Shown in pieces: positions 55,346 to 62,440 of a stretch of 64,000 nt of DNA; the stretch's first letter is position 1; every line of letters begins with the position of its first letter. The notes under the pieces are model-generated. The model worked only from the letters and a program-made list of their open reading frames with translations, did no database searches and had not been told where the DNA came from. The DNA lies in NCBI RefSeq assembly GCF_016925535.1, contig NZ_CP070496.1:2666001-2730000 (forward strand), in the 5' to 3' direction. A program made the translations under genes and the position numbers. This DNA comes from Natronoglycomyces albus. GTDB lineage: Bacteria; Actinomycetota; Actinomycetes; Mycobacteriales; Micromonosporaceae.

Positions 55346-55858
55346 CTGCGGACGATAGCAACGGTGACCGACATTGTCGGCCACGGCGCATAGTCGCACA
55401 TGCATTGTCACCAGAGGCCAACGATCAGGTTGCAAAACGACCGGGGCCAGTGTCGATATCCCGACACCAGTGCCTGCGGCGAGGGCAGTAACCGATGCCG
55501 CAGGACATCGTTTTGCCCAGTACAGGCGCTACCCGGGGGCGACTAGAACTGTTCGCAGAGCCCACTTCCCCCTCACCAGAAGCAATGATTAAGAATATGA
55601 GGAAAATGAACTTCGAGAATCAGGACGCGCGCACGCTCCCTAGCAGTAGCAATGACCGACCTTGCCCAGGTGCGGTAAAGTTCTCGCCTCACGAGGGCGA
55701 GGATGGAACGCGAAGCACGCTCAAACCTACTATGGTAGGGGGACATGATGTGGTCATGTCCCCCTATTCTTGATATATCTATTGAAACTGGGACAAGCCG
55801 GATTGATCGGGTTGTCCGCGAACGTACTCACGACGACAACGGAGGGGAGGCAACGGCA
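55346..55858. other. Intergenic region with terminator and possible small RNA
   Basis: 513 bases between the divergent kinase and anti-sigma genes. TATCGT (55352-55357) serves the kinase. The 3' part contains two successive hairpins (55683-55701 and 55738-55764), the second with a U-tract, although no rightward gene precedes it. That suggests either a short noncoding RNA or an attenuated leader for the anti-sigma gene. Confidence 0.5.
55738..55771 (+). terminator. Intrinsic terminator with T-rich tail
   Basis: Eleven-bp arms GGGGGACATGA (55738-55748) and TCATGTCCCCC (55754-55764), five-base loop, then TATTCTT. The rare U-tract makes it a textbook rho-independent terminator on the plus strand. 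Confidence 0.8.
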
Positions 55859-56290
55859 ATGAAGACTGGCGACGATGTCTTGCTGTTGGAAGTCCCCTCG
55901 GGCAGTGAATACATGTCCGTGCTCCCCACGGCAACCGCTGGCGTGGCAACGCGACTAGGGTTCGGGCTAGCCGATATCGAGGACCTCCGGGCGGCTGTCA
56001 ATGCCGCCGCGACCTTGTTGCTCGAGTCTTCCTCGGCAATTGGCACCACCCTGCGATGCCGACTAGAGGTATCGGCCACCGACCTCATGATCTCCATCGA
56101 AATGCCCGGCCGCCGCGAACTACCTAGTTCCTCGGCCTACCAGTGGCAAGTGTTGCAAGCTTTGGCGGGCGATGTCTCCACCGCAATTAGTGAAACCGAG
56201 ACGCACATTCAGCTTCGGCAACCGCGCCCGCCCACCGAGGCCGATATGGACACACACCCCCATCAAGCCGCAGGCCCCTTCGTATATTGA
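55859..56290 (+). CDS. RsbW-like anti-sigma factor kinase
   Basis: 143 residues from the ATG at 55859 (GGAGGGGAGG upstream). SVLPTATAGVATRLGFGLADIEDLRAAVNAAATLLLE matches the N box region of small GHKL kinases of the anti-sigma type (SpoIIAB/RsbW), with ADIEDL in place of the usual IEDIKLAVSEA order and E/D/N residues for Mg-ATP. It would hold a SigB/F-type sigma factor and phosphorylate a STAS antagonist. No sigma gene follows; instead a repeat element lies directly at its stop codon. Confidence 0.78.
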   Translation: MKTGDDVLLLEVPSGSEYMSVLPTATAGVATRLGFGLADIEDLRAAVNAAATLLLESSSAIGTTLRCRLEVSATDLMISIEMPGRRELPSSSAYQWQVLQALAGDVSTAISETETHIQLRQPRPPTEADMDTHPHQAAGPFVY

Positions 56291-56294
56291 CCCC

Positions 56295-56391
56295 AGGCTT
56301 AAGCAAAACGCACTTTCGGCGCTTACGTCGGCTCGTCTATCTGCGTAAGCCTTGCCCCCGCGGCCTTGCTTTTGCACTCCTACCTAAGCCT
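56295..56391 (-). repeat. MITE-like palindromic element, copy 2
   Basis: 97-bp element related to 12767-12864 but inverted. Plus-strand left end AGGCTTAAGCAAAA; right end CTAAGCCT. Read on the minus strand it shares, in order, CAAGGCCGC, TTACGCAG, CGAG, CGCCGAAAG and TTTTGC-TAAGCCT with copy 1. An internal CTTACG...CGTAAG hairpin replaces that of copy 1. It starts five bases after the anti-sigma gene stop and may affect its 3' end. Confidence 0.72.
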
Positions 56392-56660
56392 CCCAGTACA
56401 CCAGACGCACTCAGACCAGCATTGCGACTCCAACCGTTGGCTCGTCGGTACCGTTTGGACCACAACGTGAATCAAACCTGTGGGCGATCGGCTGGACTAC
56501 TGAGATTTGCTCCACCTCACCGGCACCGCGAAGACCACACATCGCACGTACCTGGAACCAACCGCTGGCAATCCCGAGCGGCACCGGACCGGAGCCTGGT
56601 GAAGCGCAGCTTTTCCGTTCACCGCGAGACCATGGTGGTCCTCAAACAGGCAAAATTATG

Positions 56661-56700
56661 GCCCGGCATCGCTGCCGGGCCGGACGTACATTTCTGTACG
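56661..56700. terminator. Tandem hairpins
   Basis: GCCCGGCA/TGCCGGGC (56661-56680, TCGC loop) followed by CGTACA/TGTACG (56685-56700, TTTC loop). Possible terminator of the leftward whiB1 transcript or of a rightward RNA. Confidence 0.55.
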
Positions 56701-56985
56701 GTGGTTTAGGGCGTGATTCCGTCTGGAATTCTGCCGCTCCTAGGCGGCCGCCCAAACCCATGTTTTGTTGTCGTGTTGGTGTTTTCGAGACTCGAAGTAC
56801 AGTCCGCTTGGTGGGCTAGACCGTGGCGTCGCAGTCGCATTTAGGTGCTTGGTCAAAGTCGAAACTTAGACACTCGCTACCACGACTCCATCGTGCTTGG
56901 TTCCCGCTGAGAATGACGCGGCTTTCCTCGCCAATTCTCCACACGACCTGTGTGCACGAGGGCATTTGAGCCTACCCTTGGCGTG

Positions 56986-57240
56986 TTATGCCTGGACAGC
57001 GAGTGTACGCAGGCCACTGCGACGCTTGAGCTCACGGCGCTCGACTTCGCTTAGTCCGCCCCAGACTCCCGCGTCTTGGCCAGACTCAAGGGCCCACTGC
57101 AAGCACGACTCCGATACCGGGCAACGACCGCAGACAGCTTTGGCCTGCTGAATCTGACCCAGTGCCGGACCGGTGTCTCCAATCGGGAAGAACAGTTCCG
57201 GGTCTTCGTCTCGGCAAATAGCCCGGTGGCGCCAATCCAT
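56986..57240 (-). CDS. whiB1: WhiB-family iron-sulfur regulator WhiB1
   Basis: 84 residues from the ATG at 57240 (GGAG ten bases upstream). MDWRHRAICRDEDPELFFPIG and AKAVCGRCPVSESCLQWAL give the four cysteines that hold a [4Fe-4S] cluster; GVWGG is the turn before the basic DNA-binding tail RRELKRRSG. Nearly identical to mycobacterial WhiB1, an essential nitric-oxide-sensitive partner of the main sigma factor. Confidence 0.95.
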   Translation of the reverse strand: MDWRHRAICRDEDPELFFPIGDTGPALGQIQQAKAVCGRCPVSESCLQWALESGQDAGVWGGLSEVERRELKRRSGLRTLAVQA

Positions 57241-59155
57241 CAGTGCAACTCTCCTTGCTGAGTAAGTAAACCATTGCTTGGTTTTTTGTTTCCTTAGTGA
57301 ACTGCGAGGGGCATAGAAAATGCCTCCGGGCAATCCGGCGAACCCGCATCGGCGCGTTCTTATCGTCTATTAGTTGTGGGCGTTAAGCCACCCTGGGCAA
57401 CAGGTCGTGGATGGCTTCTACACCGCACGTATGAAACGTCCACTTCGAGTACCGCATGGCCGGGGGAACGCCGAGCCTGGCGTCGCCCAATAGGCGTGAG
57501 TGTCTTCGATTCCCTATCGGAAGCGAAACTCTAACCTCTTTGCACCAGTCGCATCAACTTTTACAGCGTGTCGCGTTTCTATCCTTCGGGTCCGCCACCA
57601 GATTCAACCTTGAAGGCCTGGTAGAGACCCTGCAACACGCCCAAGTACCACCTTGTGAATACTTTCACAAGGGCGCGGTTTGTTCAAGAGGTTCAGACCC
57701 AGAATCTTGTCCGGAGTGAGTGAACTCACCGGGCAGGTCCACAAGTGGTCATTACTTGTCAGTCCCTGGATCACAATCCCAGCCTCTAATTGAAGCTTAA
57801 CGATGATTCCGCTCAGTGACCGCTCGATTGAGCAAAGTCACTAAGGCCCACCTCTCGAATTTCCACCCACCTCCCGACACATTCGTCGGGGCTGGAAGTG
57901 AAACCCGCGTTACCAATTCGCAATCGTTATGCCGCAGCCGAACCGGCGATGTACCTAACAGTTGGTTGACAAACAGTCAATCAAACTGTCATCCCACCGC
58001 TGCCGAAACAGACAAATGAGAAATAGGAGTAGGTCAGTGATTCCGAAGGTCGCAACCTTTTCAGGGAACCAAGAGCCGCGATCGCCTTGTGAGGCACGTT
58101 GCCCATAGGTTCCAATGAAGTTGGCGACCGCACCGCGTTTCCCTGTTCGCCGGTAGGCGAATCGTAAAAACCGGTCGGTGATTCACCGCCTTAACGCCAG
58201 CCCACCTCAGCTGCGCCATCAGACCGCTGGGCACTCGTGGAAAACTCCACGAGCCGCACCCACGCTCAGGTGTACCAGAGCAACTCGAACAACGATTCAC
58301 GTCGCTGACGTGTGTGCCCACCGTGCTGTGAACACGACGCCCACGAATAACGTCTTGGAACTGCTGCGCTGAGAACACCACGCGAGACAACTCATCGAGA
58401 CGCCATCTCGCAAACTGCATTGGGAGCGACCACAGAGAACCTGGGTCATATCGGGAGTCTCATAAGGCGGACCTCATGCTGACCCCCGAAGCGAATTGCG
58501 AATCGGCTCTGGCAAGATCAATTCTGATAGACCCTCAGCGAGAGCTTCACTACGGGATTTCCTAAATAACCTGTCACGAACGACTGTCGCCTGGCCCAGC
58601 CATTCAGCGACGCTGTGACAACAGCGGCCCTGGACGACGGGTCGTGGTAGCAGCCCCTCGCGATCGGCCTCCCGAGACGAAGAAGCTCGCCAACTGGGTC
58701 CCCATGAACAATGGGGAGAACCAATCTGACACACTGTGACTGACGCTGGGAACCCGGTAACGGAATCCTCGCCAGCCGCGCTTGAGCTCTCATAAGAGCT
58801 TGCGGGCTTAAGCGGGAATTACGGTCGAGTTCCAGCCTGCCCGAAAGGGCCAGCCACGCATGTGTGAGTCGTTTGCCGCGACTCAACCATGCTGATACGC
58901 ACCGAAGTGTGAAAACTATATGTGATTATAGGAAGTTTCGGTCACCTTATTACGAGTTGAGCGTTCTTAACTCGATTCCGGTGGCAATGCCGTTAAGAGG
59001 CATTGTCAACCTTGCCCGCTGCTCAACATCTTGTCAACAGTTATAACGACTGTTTTAGACAACTGTTACGCAAAAAACCGCAGCGAATCCTTGGTTGTAC
59101 GCAGAGTGTCTAGATGCACCGTTTCCCGTGCACGCCACGGTAGCGGTCGATGCTG
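57241..59155. other. 1.9-kb gene-poor region downstream/upstream of whiB1
   Basis: The largest gap in the window. Lower GC than the rest and full of stop codons in all frames; the longest frames (58061-58420 and 58518-58886, both minus) have no family match or ribosome site. I see isolated hairpins: CCTTGTGAA/TTCACAAGG (57651-57672) and CAATGCC/GGCATTG (58984-59006). A TTGACA-like box with an ACAGT...ACTGT dyad occurs near 57966-57990. No tRNA or rRNA signature was found. Confidence 0.5.
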
Positions 59156-60081
59156 TCAGCACACCACCCGCAGCGCGTTCGGTATCGCTTGAAACTGCAC
59201 GTCGTCGTGCTCGCCCAGGTAGTCCCCATCGAGCTGGAAGGCCTCAGGCCGCGAAAAACGCAACCGGAAACTCTCCAGGTCGTGATATGAGTCCACCTGC
59301 TTGCCACTGGGGCCCTCACGGCCGGTCAGGACTTGAGCGGCCGATCTAGCGGCGGCCGACAATCCAAGTTTACGCACCAGGAGGAGGTCAAGTCCAGCAT
59401 TAAAGGATGCCCGCGCGTTGAGATTCACCGGCAGCTCTCCCAAATACGTCCACGGGGCGGTGTTCTGGATGACCGCGGAGCCACGACCATGTTTGACAGT
59501 GCCATCCGGCAGCTCCAGCTCCACATCCGGCTCTTGCCGATCAGGAGCGGGCATGAGCTCGGCCAGCCCCGCCCTGAAGTACAAACCAGGTGTGGCCTGC
59601 TTACCCAGTTCCCGATAATGCTCGACGCGACGGATAACCGCCGCGTCCCAACCGATACCAGCGCAGAAGGTGAAAAGTCGCCCAGCGGCCCGGCCCAAGC
59701 TAATGCGGCGGAATTTGCCCTCCCGAACGGATTTCAAAACCTGGGCGGCGGCCTCAATGGAATCATCGGGTAGCCCCAATGCCCTGGCAAACACGTTAGT
59801 CGAACCGCCGGGCACCGGAATGAACAGCGGCGCGTCATCGGCGCTGCGACCGTCACCGACTAGACCATTGACGACTTCATTGATGGTCCATCACCGGAGA
59901 GGGTCGCCACCGCGTCTACGCCGCCTTCGGCGCCTTCGCGGGCCAAATCCATAGCGTGGCCACGGTACTGCGTCTCTTTGACCTCTACATCGAACTGACC
60001 TGTCAGGGCTGAGATCAGCACCTGACGCGCCTTCGACGACGTCGTCGTCGCGGCCGGATTCACAATTAGAAGGGCTCGCAC
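59156..60081 (-). pseudogene. Diacylglycerol-kinase/YegS-family gene with frameshift
   Basis: Would encode about 308 residues. N-terminal frame (GTG 60081) gives RALLIVNPAATTTSSKARQV ... VATLSGDG, and the rest continues in another frame from NEVVNGLVGDG through VPGGSTNVFARALGLP to QLDGDYLGEH near the end. The break falls inside the ATP-binding motif GDGT: one base is missing at about 59888-59889 on the plus strand, so the N-terminal frame stops within 10 codons. TAGTCT six bases before 60081 supports the start. Either a recent inactivating deletion or a sequencing error; the remaining sequence is intact. Confidence 0.88.
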
Positions 60082-60087
60082 GGGTGC

Positions 60088-60093
60088 AGACTA
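60088..60093 (-). promoter_or_regulatory. -10 box of leaderless DAGK-family gene
   Basis: TAGTCT on the minus strand ending six bases before the GTG at 60081. Confidence 0.55.
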
Positions 60094-60241
60094 TCCTTGA
60101 GGCACCACCGTTGCCAATCGAACCCGGCTCAAACTAGCCGCTCACGCTGGCTTTCCCCATCTACGGGAACGATGAGGTGAAACGAGTGTCGCCTATCCCA
60201 CACACCGGGGCTATTCCTTGCCAGAAGTCGCCCCCGTACGC

Positions 60242-60272
60242 CGCCCATGGGCCCGGCCGCCGGGCCCATGGG
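60242..60272. terminator. Perfect palindromic hairpin
   Basis: 14-bp arms GCCCATGGGCCCGG (60242-60255) and CCGGGCCCATGGGC (60259-60272) around CCG. It lies between the divergent DAGK-family gene and the membrane protein at 60336, so it ends no known coding transcript and may be a regulatory or protein-binding palindrome. Confidence 0.6.
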
Positions 60273-60323
60273 CCCCTAGCCACAGACTGGATGGGCATGG
60301 ACATCAGGCCTCGGCCACGTCGA

Positions 60324-60329
60324 TACAAT
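60324..60329 (+). promoter_or_regulatory. -10 box of leaderless membrane-protein gene
   Basis: TACAAT followed by six bases and then the GTG at 60336. Confidence 0.65.
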
Positions 60330-60335
60330 TTTTTC

Positions 60336-60827
60336 GTGACAGCCCATGAAGCCACCGGGTCCGATGACCACCATGACGAGACCGATGACGACGTCCGGCT
60401 GCCCTGGCAGCTGTGGGCTGCCATCGGGCTCATTTGCGCCCAAGCGGTCGCCCTGATAGGCCTAGGCCTCATCATGGCCCTCAAGACGGTCACCGGCGAA
60501 GCTCAGTTCCTGAGCGCGGCAATTGGTGAAATCGTCGTCGTGCTCGGCGTGGCCACGCTTCTGCTCTACTTGGCCAAAAGACTACGCGGGCGGCATGCTT
60601 CCGCTCGTGGCCTCAGCGTTTTCATGGGCCTGCTATGGCTGCCCATCGGATGGTTTCTGCATCAAGCTGGGCTTACCGACTGGACCTTCGTGGCATGGGC
60701 CATTGCCGTGACTCAAACAGTCTTGCTGGTCGTGGCCCCGACGAGAGAAGCCCTCGGAGTGGAGACGCGCCTGCCGATGGCAGCCGATATCGACGAGGAG
60801 CCCGATTCCGAGACGCCCAAGGGCTGA
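60336..60827 (+). CDS. Small four-helix membrane protein
   Basis: 163 residues from the GTG at 60336. Acidic/His-rich N-terminus (SDDHHDETDDD), then four hydrophobic helices (about 27-48, 58-78, 88-106, 113-130) and an acidic tail. No family recognised. The start is supported by TACAAT at leaderless spacing. Its last 115 bases overlap, on the opposite strand, the 3' end of the chelatase gene. Confidence 0.75.
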   Translation: MTAHEATGSDDHHDETDDDVRLPWQLWAAIGLICAQAVALIGLGLIMALKTVTGEAQFLSAAIGEIVVVLGVATLLLYLAKRLRGRHASARGLSVFMGLLWLPIGWFLHQAGLTDWTFVAWAIAVTQTVLLVVAPTREALGVETRLPMAADIDEEPDSETPKG

Positions 60828-61474
60828 CCGACAAAGATCGCTCCCCCCTCCCTGGCGGAATGCATCGCAACGTCCGACAACTTGCCCGGGGCGATGAAAT
60901 ACGACACGGCGGCAACGCGACGCGCCCCTTGGGCCCGCAACTGCCGCACCGCCTCGGCGGGTCTAAGCCCCTCCCCCGTGGCAAATCCAGCCAACGCCGG
61001 AACTCCCAGAAGGCGGCCCGTTTCGGCCGCGACCGCGTGAATGTGGGAGCGGCCGGCCGCGACTCGCGTGCCAGCCGCTCCCACGACCACACCATCGCAG
61101 TCGGGCAGGCCCACTACCAAACTGCGTGCATGTGAGAGGGTCCCCACCGGTGTGGCCTGGTGAATGTCGATAAATCCGCTCGCCTCGGCCGCAATGCGAG
61201 GGACGTCGATGCGAGCGTGGTAGGCGTTGGTCAGCAGCAACGGCACGAGAGTCGCGCTGAGATGCCCCTGGTCGGCCAATTCGCGCAATGCGGTCAACGG
61301 ATGCGGTTGGTCGAATTCAAGGAACGAGGCGTGGGCCCCACAGCGTTCGGCCAGCGCGCGGACCACCGGCGCGGATCGCGGGTCCGGGCTGCCGTGGGCT
61401 ACGAGTAGCACGGCCTGGTTTGACCGCCGCTGGGACCGAAACTCGTCGGGACGGTCCTGATCGTGAGGTCTCAT
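60713..61474 (-). CDS. CbiX/SirB-type sirohydrochlorin chelatase
   Basis: 253 residues from the ATG at 61474, which overlaps the cysH stop (ATGA). VLLVAHGSPDPRSAPVVRALAE opens the first chelatase repeat with its catalytic histidine; LVPLLLTNAYHARIDVPR carries the second. A second half-repeat with VAAVSYFIAPGKLSDV follows. It inserts iron into sirohydrochlorin to make the siroheme of SirA, explaining its place in the operon. The last ~30 residues are unusual and are encoded opposite the gene at 60336. Confidence 0.9.
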   Translation of the reverse strand: MRPHDQDRPDEFRSQRRSNQAVLLVAHGSPDPRSAPVVRALAERCGAHASFLEFDQPHPLTALRELADQGHLSATLVPLLLTNAYHARIDVPRIAAEASGFIDIHQATPVGTLSHARSLVVGLPDCDGVVVGAAGTRVAAGRSHIHAVAAETGRLLGVPALAGFATGEGLRPAEAVRQLRAQGARRVAAVSYFIAPGKLSDVAMHSAREGGAIFVGQPLGVSESGSSSISAAIGRRVSTPRASLVGATTSKTV

Positions 61475-62184
61475 ACGTGGAGTCCGCATTCGGATTTGTC
61501 GAACATCGCCCATCGTCCAGCGCGGGGATCTTCTCCGGGGGCGGTACGACGTGTGCACGGCCAGCAGCCCACGGAGCCATATCCGTTGCGTAGTAGCTGG
61601 TTGACCGGAATATCGTGTTTCTCAATGTAGGCGTCGACGTCGGCCTCAGTCCACTTGGCGATCGGTGAGACCTTGACTTTCTTTCGCGAGGGGTCGAATC
61701 CCACCACTGGGGTGTCGGCTCGCGTTGGCGACTCGTCGCGCCGGAGGCCGGTGGCCCAGCCGTCGTAATCGGCTAGGGCGTCGGCTAGGGGGAGAACTTT
61801 TCGCAAAGCACAGCATTCGTCGGGTCGGCGGTCCCACAGACGGGGGCCAAATTCGCCGTCTTGGAGCCCGACGGTCTGGCGTGGCCTGATGGAGCGGACG
61901 TTAACCGGGAAGGTGAACATCACTTCGTCGCGAACTTCGAGAGTCTCGGGGAAATGCAGGCCCGTGTCCAGGAAGACCACGTCAATACCGGGAGCCACAA
62001 TGCTGGCCAGATGGGCCACCACGGCGTCGGCGAACGAAGAGGTGACGCAGAAGCGTTCACCGAATTCGCCGACGGCCCACTCCAGGATTTCCAGAGCTGA
62101 GGAGTCTTCTAGGTCGCGTCCGGCTTGGTCGGCCAGGTCTTTGAGTTCAAAAGGGTCACGTGCTGGGGTGGTTTGTGACGTCAT
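61471..62184 (-). CDS. cysH: Adenylylsulfate (APS) reductase, thioredoxin-dependent
   Basis: 237 residues. Reduces APS to sulfite. FCVTSSFADAVVAHLAS is the PP-loop region; the [4Fe-4S] ligands are ECCALRK and GCWPCTR, and the catalytic cysteine is in the C-terminal ECGLHV. Presence of the cluster motifs marks it as an APS rather than a PAPS reductase. It overlaps the small zinc-ribbon gene by 29 bases and the chelatase by four. Confidence 0.96.
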   Translation of the reverse strand: MTSQTTPARDPFELKDLADQAGRDLEDSSALEILEWAVGEFGERFCVTSSFADAVVAHLASIVAPGIDVVFLDTGLHFPETLEVRDEVMFTFPVNVRSIRPRQTVGLQDGEFGPRLWDRRPDECCALRKVLPLADALADYDGWATGLRRDESPTRADTPVVGFDPSRKKVKVSPIAKWTEADVDAYIEKHDIPVNQLLRNGYGSVGCWPCTRRTAPGEDPRAGRWAMFDKSECGLHV

Positions 62185-62383
62185 TGGGTATCACCATTCC
62201 TTGGAAGGCCACGGTGAAGACGCGGGTGCAGCTGGTGCAGTGCCAGGCGCCTCGCACGGCCTTGGGTTCAGCATTGGCTGGATGGGGATCAGTGGTCTCC
62301 TCAGGCTCGCTGGGAGCCCAGGGGCGGAGGTCTTCATCGGCGCAGTAGGGGCAGAAGTAGGGGACGACGCGGGCGTTACTCAT
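62156..62383 (-). CDS. Small zinc-ribbon protein of sulfite-reduction operon
   Basis: 75 residues. YFCPYCADEDLRPW and WHCTSCTRVFTV form two CxxC pairs of a zinc ribbon. Found between sulfite reductase and APS reductase genes in many actinobacteria; role unknown, perhaps assembly or regulation. AAAGGGGA precedes the ATG. Confidence 0.82.
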   Translation of the reverse strand: MSNARVVPYFCPYCADEDLRPWAPSEPEETTDPHPANAEPKAVRGAWHCTSCTRVFTVAFQGMVIPNDVTNHPST

Positions 62384-62440
62384 GGGGTTCCCCTTTCCTC
62401 ATCGCCGACTGGCCCAGGTTGAGCGCGGTGGGTAGTGACC

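Larger units (their letters stand above)
56291..56985. other. Intergenic region between anti-sigma gene and whiB1
   Basis: 695 bases without a credible gene (a 140-codon open frame has an arginine/proline-heavy composition typical of antisense noise). It carries the second MITE-like copy (56295-56391) and a pair of hairpins at 56661-56700. Confidence 0.5.

Noticed and set aside
56287-56709. 140-codon plus frame
   Set aside because: Covers the repeat element and hairpins, no ribosome site, Arg/Pro-heavy composition.
58061-58886. Two minus-strand frames of 119 and 122 codons
   Set aside because: No family match, no ribosome site or leaderless hexamer, random-looking composition.
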